This document shows positions 18,664 to 27,896 of a DNA stretch of 64,000 nt, one piece after another. The notes beneath the pieces were generated by a model. It searched no databases. It was not told where the DNA came from and saw only the letters and a list, made by a program, of their open reading frames with translations. How positions within the stretch are numbered: position 1 is the stretch's first letter; each line of letters begins with the position of its first letter. This DNA is from Alteriqipengyuania lutimaris. GTDB lineage: Bacteria > Pseudomonadota > Alphaproteobacteria > Sphingomonadales > Sphingomonadaceae. Both the position numbers and the translations under genes were made by a program. Where the stretch lies: contig NZ_QRBB01000002.1 of the NCBI RefSeq assembly GCF_003363135.1, forward strand, positions 372,001-436,000. Reading direction: 5' to 3'.

Positions 18664-21051
18664 CTAGAACGCGAAGTCGACGCCGAGGCGGATGGTGCGC
18701 GGGCGCAGCGGAGTCTCCTGCGCGCGGGCGACGGCGAAGGGCGTGCCCAGCGCGAAGCGGTTGCCCTTCACATCGGCCAGGTTCGTGATCGAGAGCGTTC
18801 CGCCGAGCCGTTCGTTACCGATGCGCACGGTCAGCCCGCTGTCGAGATAATCGCCCTGCAGGTCGCCCAGTTCGGGCCCGATGCCCAGCCGGGACTTGCC
18901 GACATAGCTGCCCCACAGGCGCGCATCGAGATCGAGACCGGGGTCGATCGGCCGCGAATATTCGAGCCCGAGACGCCCGGACACCTCCGCGATATTGGGG
19001 ACGTGCGAGGCGCGTCCCGAAAGCAGGATGGCGGAAAGCGGCGGCTCGTCGATCGTGCTGCGATTGACGCTGAGGCCCCCGGTCAGGCGCAGATCGGGGG
19101 TGACGAACACGCCTCCGCTCGCGCTGAGCGTCCACACGCGCCCATCGCCGATATTCGCGGTGCTCGGCAGGCCGAAGGTATCGATGAAATCGGCCTGGAT
19201 GTCGTTCCAGCGCGTGTAGGAGAGGTTGAGCGCGAGGTCGAAGGGATCGCGCCCGGGCTGCCCGTGCCGCAGGCCCGCTTCGAAGGCCTGCGCATCGTCG
19301 CGTTCGAAGCGACGCACGAAGTTGCCCTCGATCGCGAGGCCGCCGGGCCTGAAGCCTTCCTGATAGCGCAGATAGAAGCTGGTGTCCGGCGCCAGCCGGG
19401 CCACCAACGATGCCGAGGGAAGGAAGGCGGACTGGTTGCGGCTGGCGGTGACCGCCGCCCTCTCGATCGCGAGGGCGAGCGCCACATCCTCCCCCGCGCC
19501 CCCCAGCCGCACCCCCGAGTAGCGACCGCCCAGCGTAGCGGTGAGATTGTCGCGCAACCTGTAGGACCCCTCGGCGTAGACCGTCGCCTCCGTCACGGTG
19601 TTGAGCACCCCAGTGGTGGCGGAGCGCAGCGAGCTCGATTGCAGGCTGCGGTTCAGTTCGGTCCGGTTGTCCACCAGGCTCAGCCCCGCGACCCATCCGA
19701 ACCGGTCCCGGACCGGCTGCCACAGCCGCGTTTCGTGCGCGATCATGCGCGTCTGGTTATCCTGGACGAAAACCCGGTCGCTCAGCATATCGGTCGAGGC
19801 GTCGTACCGCTCTTCCAGCGTCTGCCCCGCAATGGCGGTCGAAGAGCGCAGGCGGATGGTGCCGAGACGGCCCCCGACCACCAGTTGGCCATGCAGGTAA
19901 TCCGCCTCGGATCCTTCGCGAACCCGTGCCGCGCTGTCGTAGCCCGGCTGGTTGCGCGCGGCATACTGGCTGTCGCGCGCATCGGTGCTCTGGCCCAGAC
20001 CGATCAGGTCGACCGTCCAGCCGGGCGCGACCTGTGCCCGCAGCGTCGCCCGGGCCGACAGGATCGAGGTCCGGTTGACGTCGGTCCGGTCGAGGAACGG
20101 CTTGTCGATATAGCCGCCCTCGCTCGCAGCATCGAGGCTGACGCGAAGCCCGGCCGCGTCGGTGGCGAGCGGGAAATTGGCGACTACGCCCAGATCGACG
20201 CTGCCCTCGCCATGTTCGGTGAGCGCGCCTCCCAGCGCGCCGGTCGCGAAGCTGTCGCCCAGGTCGGGGCTGTTCGGAACCAGCCTGATGATCCCGCCGA
20301 GCGAGCCCGCCCCATACAAGGTGCCCTGCGGCCCTTCGAGAACCTCCACCCGTTCGAGGTCCGACAGCCTCAGGTCGGGATCGGGCGCGTTGTAGCTCAG
20401 CCTGATATCGCCGAGATATTGCCCGACCGTGGCCTGCGTCGGGCCGGTGAAGCTGGAATCGGCGATGCCCCTGATGAACAGCTTGTTGCGCCCGCTGCCG
20501 AGGTAGGTCGAAGCGACCGTGGCCACCCGCTGGGTGATCTTCTCGGTCCCGCCGACCCCGCCGAGCGTAAGCTCCTCGCCCTCGATGATCGAGACCTGCG
20601 CGGGCAGATCCTTCAACGGCAACTCGCGCTTGCTCGCCGTCACCACGATCGGGGGCAGCGGAGCCTGGGGTGGCGGGGCGGGTGCAGGGGGTGGGCTGGT
20701 CGGGCGTTCCGCCTTTGCGGGCCGGGTGTCGCGGCGCGGCCGCGCGGGCAGCGGATCGAGACGCCACGCGTTGGGGCCGACGCGGACGGCGCGGGCATTC
20801 GCCTGCCGGGTAAGCCGCCGGACCGCCTCGCCCGCAGACATCGTGCCCTGAATGCGGCTGACCTTGCGCTTTGCAAGGACGGACCCGTTGACGACGATGC
20901 TCGATCCGGTCTGGCGGGCCAGCGCGATCGCGGTGTCGGCGACCGTGCCCGCGGGTACGTCGACGCGCCGCTCCTGCGCGCTGGCCGGGTAGGCCGCGCT
21001 TGCCACGATTGCCACCAGCGGGGCTGCGAGGAAGACCGGAGAGACGCGCAC
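18664..21051 (-). CDS. TonB-dependent siderophore-type receptor with N-terminal STN signalling domain
   Basis: Outer-membrane receptor of 795 aa that both imports ligand and signals to FecR. The GTG at 21051 lies immediately after the fecR stop, and the signal peptide runs to AYPASAQE; a much longer upstream frame only re-reads fecR. The STN (secretin/TonB N-terminus) domain is at residues ~28-80 (VPAGTVADTAIALARQTG, then MSAGEAVRRLTRQ). A Pro/Ala linker (PPPAPAPPPQAPLPP) leads to a TonB-box/plug (IVVTASKRELPLKDLP; LERVEVLEGPQGTLYG; GGIIRLVPN). The barrel ends TIRLGVDFAF. With FecI and FecR upstream, it is a cell-surface-signalling system. The ligand is unknown; a ferric siderophore or haem is typical. 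Confidence 0.92.
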   Translation of the reverse strand: MRVSPVFLAAPLVAIVASAAYPASAQERRVDVPAGTVADTAIALARQTGSSIVVNGSVLAKRKVSRIQGTMSAGEAVRRLTRQANARAVRVGPNAWRLDPLPARPRRDTRPAKAERPTSPPPAPAPPPQAPLPPIVVTASKRELPLKDLPAQVSIIEGEELTLGGVGGTEKITQRVATVASTYLGSGRNKLFIRGIADSSFTGPTQATVGQYLGDIRLSYNAPDPDLRLSDLERVEVLEGPQGTLYGAGSLGGIIRLVPNSPDLGDSFATGALGGALTEHGEGSVDLGVVANFPLATDAAGLRVSLDAASEGGYIDKPFLDRTDVNRTSILSARATLRAQVAPGWTVDLIGLGQSTDARDSQYAARNQPGYDSAARVREGSEADYLHGQLVVGGRLGTIRLRSSTAIAGQTLEERYDASTDMLSDRVFVQDNQTRMIAHETRLWQPVRDRFGWVAGLSLVDNRTELNRSLQSSSLRSATTGVLNTVTEATVYAEGSYRLRDNLTATLGGRYSGVRLGGAGEDVALALAIERAAVTASRNQSAFLPSASLVARLAPDTSFYLRYQEGFRPGGLAIEGNFVRRFERDDAQAFEAGLRHGQPGRDPFDLALNLSYTRWNDIQADFIDTFGLPSTANIGDGRVWTLSASGGVFVTPDLRLTGGLSVNRSTIDEPPLSAILLSGRASHVPNIAEVSGRLGLEYSRPIDPGLDLDARLWGSYVGKSRLGIGPELGDLQGDYLDSGLTVRIGNERLGGTLSITNLADVKGNRFALGTPFAVARAQETPLRPRTIRLGVDFAF

Positions 21052-21053
21052 CG

Positions 21054-21983
21054 TCAGCCTCCGTCGAGGATCCACGCATCGCCGTCGCGGCGGACCTCGA
21101 TCCCAAGTAGCGGGCCGACCGCGCCCGGATCGCGGCGAAGCGGCTCGATCGCGAGGCTGCCCGAAATCGCGCGGGTGCCGCCCGCCGGGGCAACGCGATA
21201 TTCGATACCCGTCGCGCGTGAAAGGTCGACCGCGACGTCCGCCAGCGGCGCCTCGCGGAAGGTCAGGCGCCCCTGCCGCCATTCGCCGACCTGTTCGACC
21301 GGCATGCTTTCGATCCGATAAGCACCCCCGGCCCGCTCGAAGCTCAGCACCTCGCCCGGGTCGATGCGCGCGGCCGGCCCGCCCGGATCGTAGATCACCG
21401 CCCCTTCGGCCACACCGACCGAAACCGCGCTTTGCCGGATGTTCACGTCGAACACGGTGCCTGCGTCGACCAGTGAGGCATCGCCCACCGCGAGGCGGAA
21501 GGGATCGCCCTCGTCGTGGCGGATTTCGAAGACCGCCCGCCCGCTTTCGAGGCGCGCCTGCCTCGGGTCGTCGGCATCCACGACGAGGGTCGTCCCGCCC
21601 GACAGGATGACGCTGCTGCCTTCGCCCAGGGCAACCGTGCGCGTCTCTCCCGCTGCGGTGTCATAGGTGAGATCCGCATCCCCCGCGGGCCACAGCCACA
21701 GCACGGCGAGCGCCGCGAGACATCCGGCGAGGGCCGGCCCGACCCAGCGGCGCAGCGAGCGTTCCTCTTCCTCCTCGTCCGACCAATCCGCATCATTGGC
21801 GGGCAGCGAACCGAGCATCTCCGCACCGTCCTGCGCGGCGAGCATCGCACGGTCGTATGCGTCCGAATGGAATGGCGATGCCTCGAGCCATTCGGTGAAC
21901 GCCGCCCAGTCGTCGAAGTCCGGCTCCGCGGTCCGCACCGCCCACATCGCGGCTTCATCCATGGTTTTCCGATCAAGCGCCAT
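21054..21983 (-). CDS. FecR-family anti-sigma factor / sensor
   Basis: Inner-membrane anti-sigma factor of 309 aa that transmits the receptor signal to the ECF sigma factor. The start at 21983 has AGGAGCA upstream. The N-terminal cytosolic domain (DUF4880) shows WAAFTEWLEASPFHSDAYDRA. One membrane helix at about residues 85-105 (VGPALAGCLAALAVLWLW) is followed by the periplasmic FecR domain with GEGSSVILSGGTTLVVD, VFDVNIRQSAVSVGVAEGAV, and a C-terminal DUF4974-like part (VDLSRATGIEYRV). It is 38 bases after the sigma gene and 2 bases before the receptor start. Confidence 0.93.
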   Translation of the reverse strand: MALDRKTMDEAAMWAVRTAEPDFDDWAAFTEWLEASPFHSDAYDRAMLAAQDGAEMLGSLPANDADWSDEEEEERSLRRWVGPALAGCLAALAVLWLWPAGDADLTYDTAAGETRTVALGEGSSVILSGGTTLVVDADDPRQARLESGRAVFEIRHDEGDPFRLAVGDASLVDAGTVFDVNIRQSAVSVGVAEGAVIYDPGGPAARIDPGEVLSFERAGGAYRIESMPVEQVGEWRQGRLTFREAPLADVAVDLSRATGIEYRVAPAGGTRAISGSLAIEPLRRDPGAVGPLLGIEVRRDGDAWILDGG

Positions 21984-22021
21984 TCGCAAATGCTCCTGGC
22001 ACCATGACGGAGTCCTCGCCA

Positions 22022-22552
22022 CTATTCCTCATCCAGCCGCTCCCTGAGTTCGACCAGAACCCTGTAGACCTGCCTCAGATCGCTCTCGACGGTGCTGATG
22101 CTGACGCCGAACTCCTCGGCGATCACGCGCTGGGCGGCTCCGTCGATCCGGCTCCGGCGGAAGATGCGATTGGCTCGCTCGGGCAATTCGGCAAGAGCTT
22201 CCTCGACGCGCCGGGCGAACTGCCTGCCCGCAACCACCCGCTCGGCCGAGGGAGAGTCGGAGACGCCGAGCATGGCGCCGCCGTGTCCTTCGCTCCAGGC
22301 GGCATCGCGCAGCTCGGCCTGCCGGGCGGAGCGGTATCGGTCGATCATCGCGGCGTTGGCGGCGCGGTAGAGGTAGGCGAGCGGCGCCGCGATCGGCCCG
22401 GCTTGCACCTGCGTGATCCTCAACCAGACCTCGTGGAGAATGTCCTCGGCATCATCGCCCGCCCCGCGCGCGGCGAGAAAGCGGAGAAGCGCGTCCCGGT
22501 TGGCCAGGAAAACGGCTTCCAGTCCGTCATGAGGATCAACGGAATGTGCCAC
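22022..22552 (-). CDS. ECF RNA polymerase sigma factor, FecI type
   Basis: Sigma-70 family extracytoplasmic-function factor of 176 aa with a GTG start. Region 2 is visible in DALLRFLAARGAGDDAEDILHE and YLYRAANAAMIDRYRSARQ. Region 4 appears as ALAELPERANRIFRRSRIDG with the helix-turn-helix QRVIAEEFGVSISTVESDLRQ. It heads a minus-strand unit with FecR, STN receptor and probably the autotransporter, and is divergent from the Slam gene. It should recruit polymerase to its own receptor promoter once FecR is triggered. Confidence 0.93.
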   Translation of the reverse strand: MAHSVDPHDGLEAVFLANRDALLRFLAARGAGDDAEDILHEVWLRITQVQAGPIAAPLAYLYRAANAAMIDRYRSARQAELRDAAWSEGHGGAMLGVSDSPSAERVVAGRQFARRVEEALAELPERANRIFRRSRIDGAAQRVIAEEFGVSISTVESDLRQVYRVLVELRERLDEE

Positions 22553-22914
22553 CGTCGGTTCTTACTCGCTTGCGCAGGCGGGTGACCAGCAAAGATCCGC
22601 GAGGTGGTGGTTGCAAGCTGGATCTGTCTGTAACATCGACGCCGCAATCTGGCGGGTCAGGTATTGGCATCCCGCGCATCTTGCAAGAGTCATCGCGCGG
22701 CCGATCGCTCAGCCGGACGGCAGTTTCGACCAGGGGCGCGGAGTATTCCGCCAGGCATCCGTCCCGGCGCGGGGGCACGTCGTGAGGAGATTGTGCCCGA
22801 CCCGACTATCTGGGATAGAACCCCGCAGCAGCCACACGACCACGCATACCTTCCGCCATGGCAATCGACGCAGCCGGCTTCGTGTCCACAGCGCCGGACC
22901 GTGGGAGCACGAAC
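22553..22914. other. divergent intergenic region between FecI-type sigma gene and Slam gene
   Basis: About 360 bases presumed to hold two divergent promoters. Short open frames here have no coding character. A SD-like GGGAG at 22902-22906 supports the Slam TTG start. No obvious iron-box palindrome could be identified by eye. Confidence 0.5.
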
Positions 22915-24267
22915 TTGATCTCCAGACTCCGCCGCGCCGCCGGTTTCGCTCTTGCACTTGCGATGCTGGCATGGCCTGCGATCGTCTCCGCCCAATCCAC
23001 GAGCGAGCCCGGGGACAGCCGGCACGCGCGCGTGCTCTCTCCGGCAGAGCTTTTCGCGCTCGCCGACGACGCCCGCGAGCGCGGGCAATTCAAGGCGGCG
23101 GAAAATGCATACCGGGCGCTCGCCCAGCATCCCCAGATCGACCTGCGGACCGAGGCACGCTTCCGCCTTGCGCTGATGCTGGCGGACGATCTTTCCCGCC
23201 CCACCGATGCCGCGGTCCTTCTGCGCATGATCCTCGACGAACAGCCCGATGCGGCGCGGGTGCGCGTGGAACTGGCGCGGATGCAGGTGATGCTGGGCAA
23301 TTACGAGGCTGCCGGGCGCGAACTGCGCGCGGCGCAGGCAGCGGGCGTGCCGGCCGAGGTGGACCGGCTGCTGCGGTTCTACACCCTCGCGCTCGAAAGC
23401 CGGAAGCCGTTCGGGGCCAACCTACAGGTCGGTTTCGCGCCCGACAGCAATATCAATCGCGCGACGAGCGAAGATACCCTGTCGACCATCATCGGCGATT
23501 TCGACCTGTCCGAAGACGCACGGGCCACGAGCGGCATCGGCGCTTTCGCCCGCGCGCAAGGCTATTACCGACAGGCTGCGGGATCGCGGCTCGATATCCT
23601 CTACCGACTGAACGGGCAGGCCCGGGTCTACGAAGACGGCGCATTCAACGACTACGCGCTTTCGGTGCAGGCGGGCCCGCAGATGAGATCGGGTTCGGAC
23701 GAGATCACGCTTTCCGCCATTGCCAGCCAGCGATGGTTCGGCGGCAAGCCATTCCTCTCCAGCTACGGGGCGTCGATGAATTATCGCCACCCGATGGACG
23801 CGCGCACGCGACTGACGGTCGACCTTGCGGGCAATGTCGTGGACGATCGCTTGAACGATCTGCGCGACAATGATCGCGTGAACCTGGCGGTGGGCGTCGA
23901 CCGGGCCTTCAGCGCGCGGTCGGGTGGCGGCCTGCGGGTCGCGGCCGATCGGCAGATGGCCCGCGATCCCGGCTATTCGCATGCCTCGGGCGAAGTTCAG
24001 GCCTACCTGTTCCGCGAACTGGGTTCGGTGACCGTCGTGCTCGATTCGAGCTACAGCCATCTGGAGGCGGACCGGAGGCTGTTCCTCTATCCGCGGCGGC
24101 GGATCGACGATCGGTTCGAGCTGGGCATTGCGGGCACTTTCCGCGCGCTGCGCGTGGGACAATTCGCACCGACAATCGGAGTGGACTGGGAAAAGAATAC
24201 TTCCACGGTCGGAATTTACGATTATCAGAGGCTTAGTGCCGAGGTCGGCATGAGTGCAGCGTTTTGA
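22915..24267 (+). CDS. Slam-type outer membrane protein (surface lipoprotein assembly modulator, T11SS), TPR + porin domain
   Basis: Slam proteins move lipoproteins across the outer membrane to the cell surface. Layout fits: signal peptide (AAGFALALAMLAWPAIVSAQ), an N-terminal TPR region at residues ~35-150 (LFALADDARERGQFKAAENA; LARMQVMLGNYEAAGRELRA), then a C-terminal Slam barrel from about 165 (PFGANLQVGFAPDSNINRAT) to EVGMSAAF with a terminal Phe. The TTG at 22915 is preferred because GGGAG stands 8 bases upstream; an ATG at 22858 lacks a Shine-Dalgarno. It is followed by, and its stop lies 39 bases before, a TbpB-like surface lipoprotein, its likely cargo. Confidence 0.85.
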   Translation: MISRLRRAAGFALALAMLAWPAIVSAQSTSEPGDSRHARVLSPAELFALADDARERGQFKAAENAYRALAQHPQIDLRTEARFRLALMLADDLSRPTDAAVLLRMILDEQPDAARVRVELARMQVMLGNYEAAGRELRAAQAAGVPAEVDRLLRFYTLALESRKPFGANLQVGFAPDSNINRATSEDTLSTIIGDFDLSEDARATSGIGAFARAQGYYRQAAGSRLDILYRLNGQARVYEDGAFNDYALSVQAGPQMRSGSDEITLSAIASQRWFGGKPFLSSYGASMNYRHPMDARTRLTVDLAGNVVDDRLNDLRDNDRVNLAVGVDRAFSARSGGGLRVAADRQMARDPGYSHASGEVQAYLFRELGSVTVVLDSSYSHLEADRRLFLYPRRRIDDRFELGIAGTFRALRVGQFAPTIGVDWEKNTSTVGIYDYQRLSAEVGMSAAF

Positions 24268-24305
24268 CAATTCGGTCGGCACGGCCGTTGGGGGGAATTC
24301 GGTCG

Positions 24306-26207
24306 GTGAACACTCATCGTGGGGCCGCACAGGCGTCGCTATGTGCTTTGGCGCTTGGTCTGGCCGGATGTGGCGGGGGCGGAGGATCGCCCCCGGTTAC
24401 CAGTCCGCCGCCGCCCGTTGGTTCCCCGGCACCCGCACCGACGCCTGCTCCAACCCCGGCTCCGTCACCTGCGCCTTCTCCGACGCCGGCCCCTGCTCCG
24501 ACGCCCACACCGGCGCCGACACCTACGCCCACTCCAGCACCGGCTCCGACACCTACCCCGCCTCCCCCGCCGCCGCCCAGCGGCGCGGTTACCGCGCCGA
24601 TCGGCAGCACGGGGTACGAGGCGATTGCTGCCTCGACGACGGTCCGGTTCGTGGACGGTCAGCAGCAGGCCGGCGCAAAGGCCGAAATCCTCGATGCCAG
24701 CATCGACAATGATTCGACGGACGGAGCAATTCGCCTTTCGGTCGATGGCGAGGACTTCACCTTCGCCGCCAGCGAGGCAGTGATTCGGGCCGGCAATCTC
24801 ACCCGTTACGACCGCCTCGCGACCGATAAGCAGAGCCGGCTCGATCTGATGTTCGGTCAGCGTCTCGCTTGGTACAGCGATCCCCAGTTCGTGAAGCTGG
24901 GGCAGCTGCTCCAGATCGACGGCGATCCCGCGAGCAACGATGTGACGCACCGCTTCGTCGATTTCGTGTTCGGCGTGCCGAGTGCGCCGGGCGACATCCC
25001 GACGACCGGCACTGCCGCCTATGCGCTGCAATTCAGCGGCACGCGCGGGTCGTCGATATCGGACGTGGCGCTCGTGATGTTTGGCGACGGCGCGGCTCTG
25101 GTCGATTTCGGCAATGGACGGATCGATCTTCGAGGCACCACAGCCGACTTCAAGTTCGACGGGCGCCCGCTTTCATCGCTCGATGGCTCCAGCACGATCA
25201 GCGCAAGCGCGCTGATCGGTTCCGACGGCCTGTTCACCAACGGCACGTTCACTGCGACCACCGGCTCGTCAGGCACCTTTACCGGAACGCTTGGTGGAAA
25301 GTTCTATGGCCCCGGGGCGACCGAACTCGGCGGAACCATGATCGGCGATGCCAGCAACCTGTTCTACAGCCTTGCCTTCACCGGCTACGAGGTGCCCGAC
25401 GTCGCCGAAACCGACACGCTTGCGAACCTCACCGGAAGCAACCGGCTCGAGACCGTGCGCCGGGTGGTCGATCTGCCCGATCCGGATCCGAATTTCTCCG
25501 AAGCGTCAATCGGCAGGGACATCGTCTACGATGCCGACACCGGAACCTATTTCTTGCCGTATGCGATCTCTGCCGCGTTCGGCCCGAACGATCGCAGGCC
25601 TGCAGATGACGGGCAGGACCTCATCGCCTATGGTCTCACGATCCCACGCGCAGACGGCGCGGCAACCTATGAAATCGGGCTGTTCGATGGCAGCACGCAG
25701 GGCATCACGCTGTCTTACACCAGCTTCGCCCGCACGCTGGAAACGATCACCGATACTGCGGGCGATCTGGTCGATCAGCAACTGACCTATACCGCCTTCG
25801 GCAAGTCCACTCCGGCCGATCAGCTGCCGCAGACCGGCACGGCGAGCTACACCGGCGCGCTGTTCGGCGATGTGACCGACGGCACGCAGGTCCTCTCACC
25901 GCTGCGCGGTTCGTCGACCATGCGGGTGGATTTCGGGTCGATGAACCTCACGGGCTCGCTCGCACCCGTGGCGACCGATCTGAACGGTGCCACGCGCGAT
26001 TTCGGCAGTTTCGACTTTGCCGGCAGTATCGACAGTTTCACCGCCACGTTCGAAGCGATGTTCGGCTCCGCCGAAGGAAGCCTAGCCGGCCGTTTCTTTG
26101 GCGACAGGGCGCAGGAATTTGCGGCGACCTTCGGGATCGTTCTGCCCGACGAAGGCCTGAGACTGGAAGGCGTGACCGTGGGCAAACGGAATTCCCCGGC
26201 ACCGTGA
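24306..26207 (+). CDS. TbpB-like (transferrin-binding-protein-like) surface lipoprotein, likely Slam cargo
   Basis: 633-aa lipoprotein. The GTG at 24306 follows a G-rich Shine-Dalgarno and begins a short lipoprotein signal with lipobox LAGC (LALGLAGCGGGGG); a TTG at 24264 overlapping the Slam stop is the alternative. After the lipidated Cys come a Gly run and a ~60-residue Pro/Ala/Thr tether. The folded part has two lobes, each ending in a TbpB-type beta-barrel signature: GTFTATTGSSGTFTGTLGGKFYGPGATELGG in pieces near residues 315-345, and a C-terminal FEAMFGSAEGSLAGRFFGDRAQEFAATFG. This is the classic Slam-dependent surface lipoprotein architecture. The ligand is unknown. Confidence 0.86.
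   Translation: MNTHRGAAQASLCALALGLAGCGGGGGSPPVTSPPPPVGSPAPAPTPAPTPAPSPAPSPTPAPAPTPTPAPTPTPTPAPAPTPTPPPPPPPSGAVTAPIGSTGYEAIAASTTVRFVDGQQQAGAKAEILDASIDNDSTDGAIRLSVDGEDFTFAASEAVIRAGNLTRYDRLATDKQSRLDLMFGQRLAWYSDPQFVKLGQLLQIDGDPASNDVTHRFVDFVFGVPSAPGDIPTTGTAAYALQFSGTRGSSISDVALVMFGDGAALVDFGNGRIDLRGTTADFKFDGRPLSSLDGSSTISASALIGSDGLFTNGTFTATTGSSGTFTGTLGGKFYGPGATELGGTMIGDASNLFYSLAFTGYEVPDVAETDTLANLTGSNRLETVRRVVDLPDPDPNFSEASIGRDIVYDADTGTYFLPYAISAAFGPNDRRPADDGQDLIAYGLTIPRADGAATYEIGLFDGSTQGITLSYTSFARTLETITDTAGDLVDQQLTYTAFGKSTPADQLPQTGTASYTGALFGDVTDGTQVLSPLRGSSTMRVDFGSMNLTGSLAPVATDLNGATRDFGSFDFAGSIDSFTATFEAMFGSAEGSLAGRFFGDRAQEFAATFGIVLPDEGLRLEGVTVGKRNSPAP
24389..24582 (+). repeat. Pro-Thr-Pro-Ala low-complexity tether coding repeat
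   Basis: Degenerate in-frame repeats encoding PTPAP/PAPTPTP units directly after the lipidated Cys. Codons vary (CCG, CCT, CCC, ACG, ACC, ACT), so it is repetitive at protein rather than strictly at DNA level. Such tethers space a surface lipoprotein from the membrane. Length variation between strains would be expected. Confidence 0.8.
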
Positions 26208-26299
26208 GGTAGCCCACGGCCTGCCGCTGCGCACGCCCGACAGAAATGCCGGATCACGATCGCGGCGCGGCAACGGGCTGCTCTGCGCGATACGCCGGG

Positions 26300-27805
26300 T
26301 CAGGCGCCGCTGGCGAAGGCCTTGGTCGCCTCGACCGCCTTGTGCCACGCGGCCAGTTTGCGCGCGCGGATCGCGGCGTCCATCTGCGAGGTGAAGCGCG
26401 CGCCCTCTCCGCCATCCTCCCCCTCGCCTTGGCGAAGGTCGATGTCTTCGGGCAGGATATCGAGCGCGCGGCCGGCGACGAAGGCCGCGCCGACGGCGGT
26501 GGTCTCGAGATTGGCAGGACGCTCGATCGTCAGGTCGAGGATGTCGGCGAGGAACTGGCACATCCAGTCGTTGTGAACCATGCCGCCGTCGACGCGCATG
26601 GTGGCGGCCGCGATCCCGTCGCTCGCCATCGCCTGCGTCAGGTCGGCGGTCTGGAAGCCGACCGCTTCGAGCATGGCGGCGGCGATCTGTTCGGGCCCCG
26701 TCGCACGCGACAGGCCGAAGATGGCGCCGCGCGCATCGGGCAGCCAGTGCGGCGCGCCCAGGCCCGTCAGCGCGGGCACGAAATAGACGTCGGTGCCATG
26801 CTCCAGCCCGCGCGCCATCGCCTCGCTCTCGGCCGCATCGTCCATCAGCGCCAGATTGTCGCGCAGCCACTGTACGCCCGCGCCCGCGATGAAGATCGAC
26901 CCTTCGAGCGCATAGGCCACCTTGCCGCGCAGCCGGTAGGCGATGGTCGAGATCAGCCGGTGGTCCGAGCGCACGATCTCCTCGCCCGTGTTGAGCAGGA
27001 TGAACCCGCCCGTGCCGTAGGTCGACTTGGCCTCGCCCGGCGCGAAGCATTGCTGGCCGATCAGCGCCGCCTGCTGGTCGCCTGCGATGCCGCGCACGGG
27101 GATCGGCGCATCGCAGCCCTCGATGCGGGTCTCGCCGAAATCGGCATCGCAATCGCGGACCTCCGGCAGCATGGCGCGCGGCACGCCGAACAGGTCGAGC
27201 AGCTCGTCGTCCCATTGCAGCGTTTCGATATTGTAGAGGCTGGTGCGCGAGGCGTTGGTGACGTCGGTCGCATGGACGCGGCCTTGCGTCAGGTGCCACA
27301 GGAGGAAGCTGTCGATCGTGCCGCAGGCGAGCTTGCCCGCCGGGGCCGCCTCGCGCGCGCCGTCTACATTGTCGAGCAGCCAGCCGATCTTGGTGGCGGA
27401 GAAATAGGGATCGAGCAGCAGCCCCGTCCGCTCCGCGATCAGCGCCTCGGCGCCCTGCTGCGCCAGCGCCTTGCACTGGGGCGCGGTGCGGCGATCCTGC
27501 CAGACGATGGCATTATGGATCGGCTTTCCGGTGGCGCGGTCCCACACGACCACGGTCTCGCGCTGGTTGGTGATGCCGAGCGCTTTCACGCTCACGCCCT
27601 CCGCCGCCGCCTCGGCAATGGCGGCGCGCGTGGTCTGCTGCGTCGCCTGCCAGATTTCCTCGGCATCGTGCTCGACCCAGCCGCTATGCGGATAGATCTG
27701 GCGCAGCTCGCACTGGCTGGTCGCCACGACCTTCATCGCCTGGTCGAAGATAATCGCCCGGGTCGAGGTGGTGCCCTGGTCGATCGCGAGAATGCCGGTC
27801 GTCAT
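26300..27805 (-). CDS. glpK: glycerol kinase
   Basis: Cytosolic FGGY-family kinase making glycerol-3-phosphate from glycerol and ATP; 501 aa, normal length. The ATG at 27805 has AGGGAGC upstream and gives the exact family opening GILAIDQGTTSTRAIIFD; the longer frame is a Pro/Arg-rich read-through. Other marks: GWVEHDAEEIW, TNQRETVVVWDRATG, QDRRTA, and DQQAALIGQQCFAPGEAKSTYGTG in segments. No glpD, glpF or glpR is adjacent. It converges on the surface-lipoprotein gene. Confidence 0.96.
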   Translation of the reverse strand: MTTGILAIDQGTTSTRAIIFDQAMKVVATSQCELRQIYPHSGWVEHDAEEIWQATQQTTRAAIAEAAAEGVSVKALGITNQRETVVVWDRATGKPIHNAIVWQDRRTAPQCKALAQQGAEALIAERTGLLLDPYFSATKIGWLLDNVDGAREAAPAGKLACGTIDSFLLWHLTQGRVHATDVTNASRTSLYNIETLQWDDELLDLFGVPRAMLPEVRDCDADFGETRIEGCDAPIPVRGIAGDQQAALIGQQCFAPGEAKSTYGTGGFILLNTGEEIVRSDHRLISTIAYRLRGKVAYALEGSIFIAGAGVQWLRDNLALMDDAAESEAMARGLEHGTDVYFVPALTGLGAPHWLPDARGAIFGLSRATGPEQIAAAMLEAVGFQTADLTQAMASDGIAAATMRVDGGMVHNDWMCQFLADILDLTIERPANLETTAVGAAFVAGRALDILPEDIDLRQGEGEDGGEGARFTSQMDAAIRARKLAAWHKAVEATKAFASGA

Positions 27806-27896
27806 GCTGCCCTTGCTCCCTGCCGCGCTCTGCTGCCGCGTCGGACCGCAGGCCCTACCCGAAACCGGCGCCCCTTGGCGAGGGGCTAGGCGCGCG

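Noticed and set aside
18520..21321. 933-codon plus-strand open frame opposite the STN receptor
   Set aside because: It mirrors the receptor gene; its translation is low-complexity and Arg/Gly/Pro/Asp-rich with no family marks. High-GC codon bias leaves the antisense frame open.
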